Made by a program: the position numbers and the translations under genes
Part shown: positions 39,261 to 49,115 of the stretch, piece by piece
Position numbering within the stretch: the stretch's first letter is position 1
Layout: every line of letters starts with the position of its first letter
NCBI GenBank assembly: GCA_017856375.1
Contig: JAFMFC010000002.1
Coordinates: 1-64,000, forward strand
Source of the DNA: Ilumatobacteraceae bacterium
GTDB lineage: Bacteria > Actinomycetota > Acidimicrobiia > Acidimicrobiales > Ilumatobacteraceae
Direction: 5' to 3'
DNA length: 64,000 nucleotides
Notes under the pieces: generated by a model
Told to the model about the DNA's origin: nothing
The model's input: only the letters and a program-made list of their open reading frames with translations
Database searches by the model: none

Positions 39261-40024
39261 ATCTCTTTCGTATAGGCGACCACGCTGTTCTGGTCGACTC
39301 AAAGGATCGTCGGTACCTCGAAGTGCTCGCAGATTCGGGCGAGTTTCACACTCACCATGGTGTCGTTCATCACTCGACCATCGTTGGTCAGGCAGAAGGG
39401 CACGTTGTAACTTCCAGTAAAGGTGGGAATTACACCGTCATTCGACCGACACTCGAGGACTTCGTCCTGCGAATGCCGCGTGGCGCACAAGTGATCTACC
39501 CAAAAGACATTGCCCACATCACGATGCTGCTCGATATTCGTACCGGTGACCGCGTATTCGAGACCGGCGTGGGTTCTGGTGCGTTGTCGATGGGACTTCT
39601 CCGCGCTGGGGCGACGGTGGTCGGGTACGAGATCCGCGAAGATTTTGCTTCGCGCGCACGCAAGAACATCACGAGTTTTCTGGGAGCTGAATCCGCATCC
39701 CACTACGAGATTCACATTGCCGATTCCTACGCCACAGCCCCGCAGGGAACATTCGACAAGATCGCCTTAGATATTCCCGAGCCTTGGCGAGTGATCGAAC
39801 ATGCGTCGGGCATCCTCCGCCGGGGAGGCCTCTTGCTGGCTTACACACCCAGTGTCACTCAGGTGCAACGAGTGCACGATTCACTGACCAACCATTGGAT
39901 GGATGTACGCACGGAGGAAGTGTTGGTTCGGACATGGCACATCGAAGGTCAAGCCGTGCGTCCGGATCACCGAATGGTCGCCCACACGGCATTTCTGACT
40001 ATCGCGAGATTCACGGGCAACTAG
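39257..40024 (+). CDS. trmI: tRNA (adenine-N1-)-methyltransferase TrmI family
   Basis: YPKDIAHITMLLDIRTGDRVFETGVGSGALSMGLLRAG, KIALDIPEPWRVIEHA. Confidence 0.9.
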   Translation: MNLFRIGDHAVLVDSKDRRYLEVLADSGEFHTHHGVVHHSTIVGQAEGHVVTSSKGGNYTVIRPTLEDFVLRMPRGAQVIYPKDIAHITMLLDIRTGDRVFETGVGSGALSMGLLRAGATVVGYEIREDFASRARKNITSFLGAESASHYEIHIADSYATAPQGTFDKIALDIPEPWRVIEHASGILRRGGLLLAYTPSVTQVQRVHDSLTNHWMDVRTEEVLVRTWHIEGQAVRPDHRMVAHTAFLTIARFTGN

Positions 40025-40049
40025 CCCGCAATCAGTACTTCATGCCGAC

Positions 40050-40295
40050 TTATGGCTCGATGAAGATGCACTCGCCAGGGCATTCCTCGGCGGACTCAAT
40101 GACCCCATCGAGTTGTCCATCGGGGATGTTGGCCATGCCCTCGGCACCCTGCGGGTTGCCCTTGGCGGTCGCAAAAACCTTGTCGCCCTCGCGAACATAG
40201 GCGAGTCCGTCGTCGAGAAGGGTGAAGACGTCGGGAGCGATCTCTTCGCAGAGGCCGTCGCCCGTGCACAGGTCTTGATCGATCCAAACTTTCAT
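40050..40295 (-). CDS. Ferredoxin (single cluster, small actinobacterial type)
   Basis: MKVWIDQDLCTGDGLCEEIAPDVF...AEECPGECIFIEP Cys motifs. Confidence 0.88.
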   Translation of the reverse strand: MKVWIDQDLCTGDGLCEEIAPDVFTLLDDGLAYVREGDKVFATAKGNPQGAEGMANIPDGQLDGVIESAEECPGECIFIEP

Positions 40296-40430
40296 CTGAT
40301 CCTCCTTGACGAACACCGCAGTGACAATCACCAACGGACATCAAGAGAATACACGCCCGCCTAGCCGTAGGGGGATGTCGAGCGATCTTGCGCCATTGTG
40401 ACTACTCGGACTCATGGATAGTTTCGTGCC

Positions 40431-42086
40431 ATGGAAGACCGCATGACCGGGGCAGGGGGTAACGAGTCGACCGAGGACAAACGGCTTCTGGCGGATGCTC
40501 GTTCACAGATTTCCGACTTGCGGATGAAGAACGAGCGTCTCGAGCTCACCCTTCGGGAGGCAAAGACGCACCTCGAAGCGCTCCGAGAGGAGGTGGGCAG
40601 GTTGAGCCGACCACCGTTGACGTATGGCGTCGTTCTCGGCATCGCAGATGACGGGACCGTCGATGTCGCGGCAAATGGTCGCAAGATGAAGGTTGAAGTT
40701 GGCGAGTCGTGTGAGCGCGATGAATTGGAAATCGGCGACCAGGTAGTGCTCAATGAATCCTTGGCGATCATCGGGCGCAGAGACCACGAGTCAACCGGAG
40801 AACTCGCCACGCTGGAACGAGTTCTCGAGGATGGGGTGAGAGCGGTAGTGCGAATGCAAGGCGACGAGGAAAGGGTGTGTGATCTCGCAGGATCGCTCCG
40901 TGGTGTGATGCTGCGAGCAGGTGATCTTCTGCGATTGGATCCGCGCTCCGGGCTGCTCTTGGAACGTCTCGCTCGACCGGAAGTCGAGCATCTCGTATTG
41001 GAGGAAGTTCCTGAAGTTTCGTATCGCGACATTGGCGGACTCGACGAACAAATCGAGCAAATTGCCGACGCAGTCGAACTGCCGTTCCTGCATAAAGATC
41101 TCTTTGCCGAATTCCGACTCGCGGCGCCAAAAGGAATCCTGCTTTACGGACCTCCCGGATGTGGCAAGACACTCATTGCCAAGGCTGTTGCCAACAGTCT
41201 CGCCAAGAAGGTTGCCGCGCAAATCGGGGACGTCAAGGGCAAGAGCTACTTCATCAACGTCAAGGGACCAGAACTCTTGAACAAGTATGTTGGCGAGACC
41301 GAACGACAGATTCGTCTCGTTTTTCAACGCGCCCGCGAGAAAAGTGAAGAAGGTTGGCCGGTAATCGTCTTTTTCGATGAGATGGATTCGATGTTCCGCA
41401 CTCGAGGTTCGGGGATCTCCTCCGACATGGAGTCCACGATTGTTCCCCAATTGTTGGCAGAGATCGACGGGGTAGAGCGGCTCCAAAATGTGATCGTCAT
41501 CGGTGCGACGAACCGCGAGGATCTGATCGACCCCGCAATTCTTCGGCCGGGTCGCCTCGACGTGAAGATCCGGATAGATCGCCCTGATGCTTCTGCGGCA
41601 AGACAGATTTTCTCGCGATATCTGGACATCGACTTGCCGTTTGACGAGCAACTAGTCAGAGCGGCAGGGGACATGGCATCGGCAAGGGATCAACTCGTCG
41701 ACACCGCGGTAGCAACGATGTACGACGTGACTCCGAACAACGAATTCCTCGAGGTGACGTACCAAAACGGGGAGAAGGAAACCCTGTACTTTCGCGATTT
41801 TGCCTCCGGCGCAATGATCGAGAACATCGTTCGTCGAGCAAAGAAGTCCGGCGTGAAAAAGCGTCTTGCCGGACTTGGTGCGGGAATCGGAATCGACGAC
41901 ATAGTCAACGCTGTTCGTCAGGAGTTCCTCGAACACGAGGACCTCCCCAACACCACAAATCCCGATGACTGGGCCAAGATCTCTGGACGAAAAGGCGAGC
42001 GAATCGTCTTCATTCGTACGCTTCGATCGAGAGAGCGGGGTGGCGCGAAGGCACTAGATCGACCAGTCACCGGTCAGTACTTGTAG
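40431..42086 (+). CDS. mpa: Proteasome-associated ATPase Mpa/ARC
   Basis: N-terminal coiled coil, OB domains, YGPPGCGKTLIAKAVANSLA, FFDEMDSMFRTRG, C-terminal GQYL tail. Confidence 0.95.
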   Translation: MEDRMTGAGGNESTEDKRLLADARSQISDLRMKNERLELTLREAKTHLEALREEVGRLSRPPLTYGVVLGIADDGTVDVAANGRKMKVEVGESCERDELEIGDQVVLNESLAIIGRRDHESTGELATLERVLEDGVRAVVRMQGDEERVCDLAGSLRGVMLRAGDLLRLDPRSGLLLERLARPEVEHLVLEEVPEVSYRDIGGLDEQIEQIADAVELPFLHKDLFAEFRLAAPKGILLYGPPGCGKTLIAKAVANSLAKKVAAQIGDVKGKSYFINVKGPELLNKYVGETERQIRLVFQRAREKSEEGWPVIVFFDEMDSMFRTRGSGISSDMESTIVPQLLAEIDGVERLQNVIVIGATNREDLIDPAILRPGRLDVKIRIDRPDASAARQIFSRYLDIDLPFDEQLVRAAGDMASARDQLVDTAVATMYDVTPNNEFLEVTYQNGEKETLYFRDFASGAMIENIVRRAKKSGVKKRLAGLGAGIGIDDIVNAVRQEFLEHEDLPNTTNPDDWAKISGRKGERIVFIRTLRSRERGGAKALDRPVTGQYL

Positions 42087-43601
42087 ATGCTTGTCCCCAA
42101 GTTCTGCGGGATCGAGACTGAATACGGAATCATCTCGCGTGGAGTAGAGATGTCACCCGTCACGGCATCGTCGTTGCTCATTACTGCGTACTGTGGCGAT
42201 GCGAGCAGAATCGACTGGGATTTCGCCATGGAGCGTCCATACGCGGATCTTCGAGGATTCCTCGTCGATGACCGCCTCGATCCCGAGATCGACCACCAAA
42301 TGGTCAACGTGGTGCTCACTAATGGAGCGCGTTACTACGTGGATCATGCCCATCCCGAGTATTCATCTCCGGAGTGCAGGACGGCGTTCGATGCAGTGTT
42401 GTACGACTTGGCAGGGGACGAAGTTTTGCGCAGGAGCATGGATGCTGCCCGCAATATTCTCAGGAAGCAGAGTGCAGAGATCGTCGTCTACAAGAACAAT
42501 TCTGACGGCAAGGGAAATTCATACGGTTGTCACGAGAACTACCTGGTAAGCCGATCTACCCCATTTTCTGAAATCGTTCGATTCATGACCACGCACTTCG
42601 TGACTCGCCAAATATTTACTGGCAGCGGCAAGATCGGGGTAGAAAATTCAAATTCAAGCGACGTGTCGACTTATCAAATCTCGCAACGGGCCGACTTCTT
42701 CGAAGAGGAAGTCGGGCTGGAAACGACACTCCGTCGCCCGATCATCAACACGCGAGACGAACCTCATGCAGATTCTCTCAAGTATCGAAGGCTTCATGTG
42801 ATTGTTGGCGATGCAAACATGAGTCAAGTCGCGACACTCGTAAAAATCGGAAGCACCCAATTGCTACTCGCAATGATCGAGTCAGGCGCCATACCCGAAC
42901 GCCTTGTAGTTCAAGAGCCACTCAGTGCCATGCGCTCAGTGAGCTTCGACCTTTCCTTGAATAAGCCAATCCGACTCGAAGACGGCACAACCGAAACTGC
43001 ATTGACAATTCAGCTCGCCCTAGTCGATGCTGCTCGACGGTGGTGCGCAAGTCTTGACGCCAAAGTTGTCAAAGAATATCGATGGGATGAAGTGATCGCC
43101 GAGTGGGCCTCGTTACTTGATGGCCTGTCTCGAGACACGGCGGAAGTAGCGGATCGCATCGATTGGGTGGCCAAGAAGCGTCTCATCGATGCTTACAGAG
43201 ACCGTCACGACGTTTCTGAGCAAGATGTGCGACTCAAGGCAATTGACCTCCAGTATCACGACCTTCGGATGGATCGCTGCCTCGCCATGCGCGCTGGCCT
43301 CAAAGAGATAGTACTCACTGATCAAGTCGATCTTGCGGTCAACAACGCCCCACGCGATACCCGTGCCTTCTTTCGGGGCGAGATGTTGAAGCGTTGGCCG
43401 GATCATGTCGTTACGGCGAATTGGGACAGTTTGGTGCTCGACCTTGGCGAGGGGCCATTGGTTCGGGTGCCGATGGACGAGCCAGGTCGCGGGACAAATG
43501 CCCTCATCGGGGGAATTCTTGATGAAGCAGCGACGCCGGCCGATGTTTTGCGTCTCATCAAGGAGCGGGTCGAGCAAGAAGACCGGTCGACTCGCGGATA
43601 G
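42087..43601 (+). CDS. dop: Depupylase/deamidase Dop
   Basis: [68 protein letters not shown]. Confidence 0.95.
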   Translation: MLVPKFCGIETEYGIISRGVEMSPVTASSLLITAYCGDASRIDWDFAMERPYADLRGFLVDDRLDPEIDHQMVNVVLTNGARYYVDHAHPEYSSPECRTAFDAVLYDLAGDEVLRRSMDAARNILRKQSAEIVVYKNNSDGKGNSYGCHENYLVSRSTPFSEIVRFMTTHFVTRQIFTGSGKIGVENSNSSDVSTYQISQRADFFEEEVGLETTLRRPIINTRDEPHADSLKYRRLHVIVGDANMSQVATLVKIGSTQLLLAMIESGAIPERLVVQEPLSAMRSVSFDLSLNKPIRLEDGTTETALTIQLALVDAARRWCASLDAKVVKEYRWDEVIAEWASLLDGLSRDTAEVADRIDWVAKKRLIDAYRDRHDVSEQDVRLKAIDLQYHDLRMDRCLAMRAGLKEIVLTDQVDLAVNNAPRDTRAFFRGEMLKRWPDHVVTANWDSLVLDLGEGPLVRVPMDEPGRGTNALIGGILDEAATPADVLRLIKERVEQEDRSTRG

Positions 43602-43610
43602 GGTTCGGTT

Positions 43611-43811
43611 ATGTCCGAGCGAGCGCGAAAGTTCTCTGACCGGGGCACCTCCAAGGAGTCGGCTGCGGTAGTCGAGGCTGGTGAATCAGCTTCTGCGCAG
43701 GTCCAACGAAGTGACCACGACATTGAGTCGATACTCGATGAAATCGACGATGTTCTAGAAGCGAATGCCGAGGACTTCGTGCGCAACTATGTGCAAAAGG
43801 GCGGGGAGTAG
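43611..43811 (+). CDS. pup: Prokaryotic ubiquitin-like protein Pup, C-terminus GGE
   Basis: SILDEIDDVLEANAEDFVRNYVQKGGE; position between dop and prcB. Confidence 0.96.
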   Translation: MSERARKFSDRGTSKESAAVVEAGESASAQVQRSDHDIESILDEIDDVLEANAEDFVRNYVQKGGE

Positions 43812-43826
43812 TCCTAACCTTTCGCC

Positions 43827-44606
43827 ATGTTCACGTTCCGCATGAAGGACGATCCCGGGGCAAACTTCGGTGAGTTGCTCAAGCGGGCCGGGCTTTCACC
43901 CTTTGACGGTGTTCGCGACGCCACCACGCTCACCGTCCCACATGCCACGACCTGCGTAGCGGTGCGCTGCAACGGTGGCGTGGTGATGGGCGGGGATCGT
44001 CGGGCCACTTCAGGAAATCTCATCAGCCATAGGGAGATGGAAAAGGTCGTCCAGGCGGACCACTTCTCGGGTGTGGCCATTGCAGGTGCCGCCGGGCAGG
44101 CCATGGAAATGGTCAAGCTTTTCCAACTCCAGATCGAACATTACGAGAAGGTCGAAGGGATGAATCTCTCGCTCGATGGGAAAGCCAACCAATTGTCCAT
44201 GTTCGTGCGCAACAATCTTCCCGCGGCGATGCAAGGTTTGATGGTCGTGCCGATTTTCGCTGGTTACGACGAATCCGCCGGAGTTGGTCGTCTGTGGGAC
44301 TACGACGCAACGGGCGGCCGATATGAAGAACGCGATTTCGTTGCGACTGGCAGTGGGTCTCTCCATGCAGGCGCTGTGCTGAGAGTGCAATGGCGTCGCG
44401 ATCTCGCCTCTATTGATGCTGTGAAGTTGGTTGCTCGCGCCCTTTGGGAGGCTGCCGACGCTGACTCTGCGACCGGCGGTCCTGATGTAAATCGGGGTAT
44501 CTATCCAACGGTCGCCACCATCACGCGCGATGGGTTTAAGCCTGTTCCCAACGCTGAGTTGGCGCCGATCTATGAAGAAATCCGAGACGAGGCTCGATCG
44601 CGATGA
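43827..44606 (+). CDS. prcB: Proteasome beta subunit
   Basis: Propeptide followed by ATTCVAVRCNGGVVMGGDRRATSGN. Confidence 0.95.
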   Translation: MFTFRMKDDPGANFGELLKRAGLSPFDGVRDATTLTVPHATTCVAVRCNGGVVMGGDRRATSGNLISHREMEKVVQADHFSGVAIAGAAGQAMEMVKLFQLQIEHYEKVEGMNLSLDGKANQLSMFVRNNLPAAMQGLMVVPIFAGYDESAGVGRLWDYDATGGRYEERDFVATGSGSLHAGAVLRVQWRRDLASIDAVKLVARALWEAADADSATGGPDVNRGIYPTVATITRDGFKPVPNAELAPIYEEIRDEARSR

Positions 44607-45280
44607 GCATGCCGTTCTACGTTGCCCCTGAGCAAATGATGAAGGATCGCGCTGACTTTGCGCGAAAAGGAATTTCTCGAGGCAGGGCACTCGTAGCGCT
44701 GCAGTATCTCGACGGGGTAGCGATCGTCGCGGAGAACCCCTCCAACACGCTACGCAAAGTAAGTGAGATTTATGACCGGATCGCATTTGCTGGAGTTGGC
44801 AAGTACAACGAGTTCGACCAACTTCGCGTGGCAGGTGTGCGCGCGGCTGACCTCAAGGGTTACCAATTCTCACGTGACGATGTCGATGCGCGCAGTCTTG
44901 CCAACCAGTACGCCCAAATCATCGGACAAATCTTCACCCATGAGGTCAAACCCCTGGAGGTCGAGATCCTCGTTGCCGAAGTTGGACGAATCGATTCGGG
45001 TGACCAGCTCTTTCACATCCTTTACGACGGCACCGTGATCGACGAACATCGCTTCTCGGTTCTGGGAGGAGATGCTGATGCGATCCAAGGACGTCTTGCG
45101 TCGCTGTATCAAGACGGAGTAGATCTCCGTGGAGCAGTTCGAATCGGCGTAGAGGCGCTCTCTGGTTCACTTACCGGACTTGCTGTCAACGATCTCGAGG
45201 TGGCAACACTCAATCGCAATCACCAGCGGCGCTGTTTCAACAGAGTCAGCGACGACTTGGTCGCCTCGTTCCTGGCTTGA
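44603..45280 (+). CDS. prcA: Proteasome alpha subunit
   Basis: [45 protein letters not shown]. Confidence 0.94.
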   Translation: MSMPFYVAPEQMMKDRADFARKGISRGRALVALQYLDGVAIVAENPSNTLRKVSEIYDRIAFAGVGKYNEFDQLRVAGVRAADLKGYQFSRDDVDARSLANQYAQIIGQIFTHEVKPLEVEILVAEVGRIDSGDQLFHILYDGTVIDEHRFSVLGGDADAIQGRLASLYQDGVDLRGAVRIGVEALSGSLTGLAVNDLEVATLNRNHQRRCFNRVSDDLVASFLA

Positions 45281-45281
45281 T

Positions 45282-46640
45282 GTGAAACGCCGAATCTTCG
45301 GCCTTGAGACTGAATTTGGTGTGACCTGCACGTTGCGTGGTCAACGTCGACTCAGCCCCGATGAAGTTGCGCGCTATTTGTTTCGTCGCGTTGTCTCGTG
45401 GGGGAGGTCATCGAATGTCTTTCTGGAGAATGGAGCTCGGCTCTACCTCGATGTCGGTTCACACCCCGAGTACGCGACTGCCGAATGCGACAGCATTCGG
45501 GATCTCGTACGTCAGGACAAGGCAGGAGAGCGAATCCTCGAAGAATTGATGATCCAGGCAGAAGAGCGACTCCAGGAGGAAGGTATTCGCGGCCAGATCT
45601 ATCTGTTCAAGAACAACACAGACTTCGCCGGCAATTCCTACGGATGCCATGAGAACTACCTCACATCACGGAATGCCGATACCTCTCGCTACTCGACAGT
45701 GTTGATTCCGTTCCTCGTTACACGCCAGATCTATTCAGGGGCAGGTCACATTTTGCAAACCGCTCGTGGACCGGTGTACGTGCTTTCCCAACGTGCGGAA
45801 CACGTGTGGGAGTCGATGAGCTCTGCCACCACCAGGAGCCGGCCGATAATCAATACCCGAGACGAGCCGCACGCCGATCCCGAGAAGCATCGACGTTTGC
45901 ACGTCATCGTCGGGGACTCAAACATGAGTGAGTTCTCGACATTTCTCAAGATCGGTGCGGCATCGTGCGTGTTGATGATGCTCGAGAGCAAGGGCTTCGT
46001 CATTCCCAATTTCGAATTCGAAAATCCAATCCGCGCCATTCGGGAGATCAGCCAGGACATCACTGGAACCAGGAAAGTTCGGCTCGCCAGTGGGCGCGAG
46101 GTTTCCGCGCTCGACGTGCAACGTGACCTCTACGAGCTCGCCTGTCGTTTTCATGACACCCGAGGCTTTCCGGAAGAAGAAGCCGAGGCATTGGAAATGT
46201 GGGGCCAGGTACTCAAAGATTTGGAAGCAGATCCATTGAAGCTCGATGACCGAATCGACTGGATGATCAAGTGGCGATTGTTGGAGAGCTTTCAACGCCG
46301 CCACGGTTGTCAATTGGATGACGCCAGGATGCAAATGCTCGATCTGCAATATCACGACATTCGCCGAGATCGTGGGATGTTCTACAAGATCGAGGATCGG
46401 GGACTGGCGCGACGAATAGTTTCAGATCCAGCGATCGACGAAGCAATGACAATTCCGCCGCAGACCACTCGAGCGAAACTGCGCGGGGACTTCATCCGGC
46501 GCGCAAAAGAGCGGAAACGTGATTTCACAGTCGACTGGGTCCATTTGAAGCTCAATGACCAAGCGCAGCGAACGGTACTGTGCAGGGATCCTTTCAAGAG
46601 TGTCGACGAACGTGTGGAGAAGCTAATTGCCTCGCTCTGA
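45282..46640 (+). CDS. pafA: Pup-protein ligase PafA
   Basis: [66 protein letters not shown] start. Confidence 0.95.
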   Translation: MKRRIFGLETEFGVTCTLRGQRRLSPDEVARYLFRRVVSWGRSSNVFLENGARLYLDVGSHPEYATAECDSIRDLVRQDKAGERILEELMIQAEERLQEEGIRGQIYLFKNNTDFAGNSYGCHENYLTSRNADTSRYSTVLIPFLVTRQIYSGAGHILQTARGPVYVLSQRAEHVWESMSSATTRSRPIINTRDEPHADPEKHRRLHVIVGDSNMSEFSTFLKIGAASCVLMMLESKGFVIPNFEFENPIRAIREISQDITGTRKVRLASGREVSALDVQRDLYELACRFHDTRGFPEEEAEALEMWGQVLKDLEADPLKLDDRIDWMIKWRLLESFQRRHGCQLDDARMQMLDLQYHDIRRDRGMFYKIEDRGLARRIVSDPAIDEAMTIPPQTTRAKLRGDFIRRAKERKRDFTVDWVHLKLNDQAQRTVLCRDPFKSVDERVEKLIASL

Positions 46641-47202
46641 TGCCAGAAACTTGTTGAAGCAGGTTCGCGAGTGGCTTTCCGTAATCGTTTTAGCTGTTGT
46701 GATCGCCGTTTTCGTGCGCGCTTTTGTGCTTCAACAGTTCTACATTTCTGGACCAAGCATGGAGCCCACGATGTTTCAGGACAATCGCGTATTGGTGGAC
46801 AAGTTGACCTTCCGTTTTCGTGAACCTCGGTTGGGTGATGTAGTGGTATTTGATCGAGTCACCATGAATGGAGACGAGGTTCAACACGATGACCTGATCA
46901 AGAGAGTGATTGGCGCACCAGGAGACACCGTGGAGATCAAGAACTGTGAAGTGATTGTCAACGGTGACGCGATCGATGAGTCATATCTCGACCCTGTGGT
47001 TCTCGAGCGATCGGATCAAAATGAACGTTGTCGACAACCTGAGATGAGTCAGGTCATGGTGGGTCAAGATGAGTTCTTCGTCATGGGTGATAATCGACCA
47101 GAGTCTTTCGACAGTCGATCATTCGGCACAATATCCCGTGACATCATCGTGGGTCGAGCCTTCGTCATCGTGTGGCCCGTCGACATGCTCAAATTTCTCT
47201 GA
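46627..47202 (+). CDS. lepB: Signal peptidase I
   Basis: [52 protein letters not shown]. Confidence 0.92.
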   Translation: MPRSDARNLLKQVREWLSVIVLAVVIAVFVRAFVLQQFYISGPSMEPTMFQDNRVLVDKLTFRFREPRLGDVVVFDRVTMNGDEVQHDDLIKRVIGAPGDTVEIKNCEVIVNGDAIDESYLDPVVLERSDQNERCRQPEMSQVMVGQDEFFVMGDNRPESFDSRSFGTISRDIIVGRAFVIVWPVDMLKFL

Positions 47203-47907
47203 CTAGGTTGCTACCTTCACCAACAAAGAGACATCATCGGCATACAAGCCGTCGATTCCTATTCTCAACATCTCCCTGATTTCGGTCTCATGTGTAAGGC
47301 CCCACGCAAAACATGCGATTTCGAAACGGTGAAAAAGAGCAACGAGACCTCCGCTCCAATCTCTCCAGTGCATGTTGCAGACCCGAATGTTGAGTTCGCG
47401 CAGCCCTCGCGCGTGTTTTTCAGGAAACTCTTGAATTACCCGAAGTCTTGTTGAGTGGACGAAGCTAAATCGTGAATCCTCTTCGACCCAACTGCGCAAA
47501 ACCTCTAAATCCGGATGACACACCCACACGGATTTCGGCTCTCGTTCAATGTGTCGAACCAGCATCGCCAAATTTTGAAAAGCATCTCGATCCTTAACAT
47601 CGACACTGATGTCGATGAGTACGGGAGTCTGGTTCAGGAGACTCTCGAAGGTCGGTAACTGGGACGGCAATTCGGAGCTGTGAAATCTTCTGATCGGACG
47701 TTTGCGTACACCTGAACGAATCACACCGTCATGATCGATGATCACCAACCCATCGAGTGAAAGCCAAACATCGGTTTCCAAACCCGTTGCTCCGAGGCGC
47801 ACGGCCTCCGAAAACGCTGGGAGCGAGTTTTCTGGATAGACCAAATTTGCTCCACGGTGGGCAAAAAGAATGGGTCTAGAGAACAGCCTTGGCAACGACT
47901 GTTGCAT
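47203..47907 (-). CDS. Glycerophosphodiester phosphodiesterase-like protein
   Basis: ILFAHRGANLVYPENSLPAFSEAVRLGATGLETDVWLSLDGLVIIDHD. Confidence 0.85.
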   Translation of the reverse strand: MQQSLPRLFSRPILFAHRGANLVYPENSLPAFSEAVRLGATGLETDVWLSLDGLVIIDHDGVIRSGVRKRPIRRFHSSELPSQLPTFESLLNQTPVLIDISVDVKDRDAFQNLAMLVRHIEREPKSVWVCHPDLEVLRSWVEEDSRFSFVHSTRLRVIQEFPEKHARGLRELNIRVCNMHWRDWSGGLVALFHRFEIACFAWGLTHETEIREMLRIGIDGLYADDVSLLVKVAT

Positions 47908-47952
47908 TGCGCGAGCGTATCTCTCATCGGAGACTGGTCGTAGAATGACCAC

Positions 47953-48324
47953 GTGTTCAACTTCTCTGGCAGTGAGGTCATCTTCCTGCTGATCCTTGGC
48001 TTGGTGATTCTCGGACCAGAGAAACTTCCAGGTGTCTTGCGAAAGGCAGGTCGTCTTTACGGCGAGTTCAAGAGGGTGACGAGTGACGCTCAATCCGAAC
48101 TGCGTCAGGCCCTCGACCAGCCGATTCGCGAGATTCAGTCCACCGCCAAGAGCTATCAAGGGTTCTTCGTCGATGCGGCCAAGGAAGTCACCAAGGAACC
48201 GAACGCGGTTCCTTCGATCGAGCCCAACTTCGTCGAGTATCAGCCACCTCCCGGACTCGAGGAGCCAATAGAGGACACGGCGCCACGCCCAACCGACGAG
48301 AACGGCTCGCCCGCCCAATCATGA
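47953..48324 (+). CDS. tatB: Sec-independent translocase TatB
   Basis: MFNFSGSEVIFLLILGLVILGPEKLPGVLRKAGRLYGEFKRV. Confidence 0.88.
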   Translation: MFNFSGSEVIFLLILGLVILGPEKLPGVLRKAGRLYGEFKRVTSDAQSELRQALDQPIREIQSTAKSYQGFFVDAAKEVTKEPNAVPSIEPNFVEYQPPPGLEEPIEDTAPRPTDENGSPAQS

Positions 48325-49115
48325 AGATCGGCAAGAGGTCAGCTGCACCAGACGCAGCAATGTCGGTGTTCGAACATCTTTCGGAGTTGCGGATGCGTAT
48401 CGTCCGCTCACTGCTGGCAGTAGGCGTCGGCGCCGCACTCATCTTGATCTTCTACGACTTCGTCCTCGGAGTCTTGATCGCACCGTACGAAAAGACCTGT
48501 TCGTTGCACCCCGAGTTCAATTGTGATGGTTCGCTGTACGCACTCGGACCTGTTGAGGGCCTCAGTGCGCGCATGCGCATCTCGGGATACGGGGGGCTGA
48601 TCCTCGCGCTTCCTGTGGTGTTGTGGCAGATCTGGCGGTTCATTGTTCCTGCCTTGAGCAAGAAGGAAAAGAAATATTCCATCCCGTTCATCCTGAGTTC
48701 GGTGGTGTTGTTTCTGCTCGGCGGCTACATGGCGTACTGGACACTCGACAAGGCGCTTGAATTTCTGATCGCATGGTCGGGAGAGGACGTCAATCAGACG
48801 TACCAAATCTCCAAGTACATCAGCCTGGTGGCGCTGATGGTGCTGGCCTTCGGTGTCGGCTTTCTCTCACCGGTGTTGATCGTATTCCTGCAATTGGTGG
48901 GCGTCGTGACTCCACAAACACTGTTGCGCCAATGGCGAGTTGCCGTCATGGTGATCTTTGCTTTGTCGGCAGTGATCACGCCGAGTGGTGACCCGGTCAG
49001 CATGCTCGCTCTGGCGGGACCGATGACGATTCTGTTCCTGGTGAGTGTCTTCATCGGCTGGATCGCCCAGCGACGCCGCAAGCACCAGCAAGCCGAAGTC
49101 GACAGCACGGAGTAA
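48321..49115 (+). CDS. tatC: Sec-independent translocase TatC
   Basis: SVFEHLSELRMRIVRSLLAVGVGA, multi-TM, FGVGFLSPVLIVFL. Confidence 0.95.
   Translation: MKIGKRSAAPDAAMSVFEHLSELRMRIVRSLLAVGVGAALILIFYDFVLGVLIAPYEKTCSLHPEFNCDGSLYALGPVEGLSARMRISGYGGLILALPVVLWQIWRFIVPALSKKEKKYSIPFILSSVVLFLLGGYMAYWTLDKALEFLIAWSGEDVNQTYQISKYISLVALMVLAFGVGFLSPVLIVFLQLVGVVTPQTLLRQWRVAVMVIFALSAVITPSGDPVSMLALAGPMTILFLVSVFIGWIAQRRRKHQQAEVDSTE

Noticed and set aside
40001-40050. Small hairpin CGGGC-AACTA-GCCCG after trmI as a terminator
   Set aside because: Only a 5-bp stem with no T-tract; too weak to list.
47907-48318. In-frame upstream extension of the GDPD ORF to 48318
   Set aside because: The extension is antisense to tatB; the GDPD-like sequence starts near 47907.
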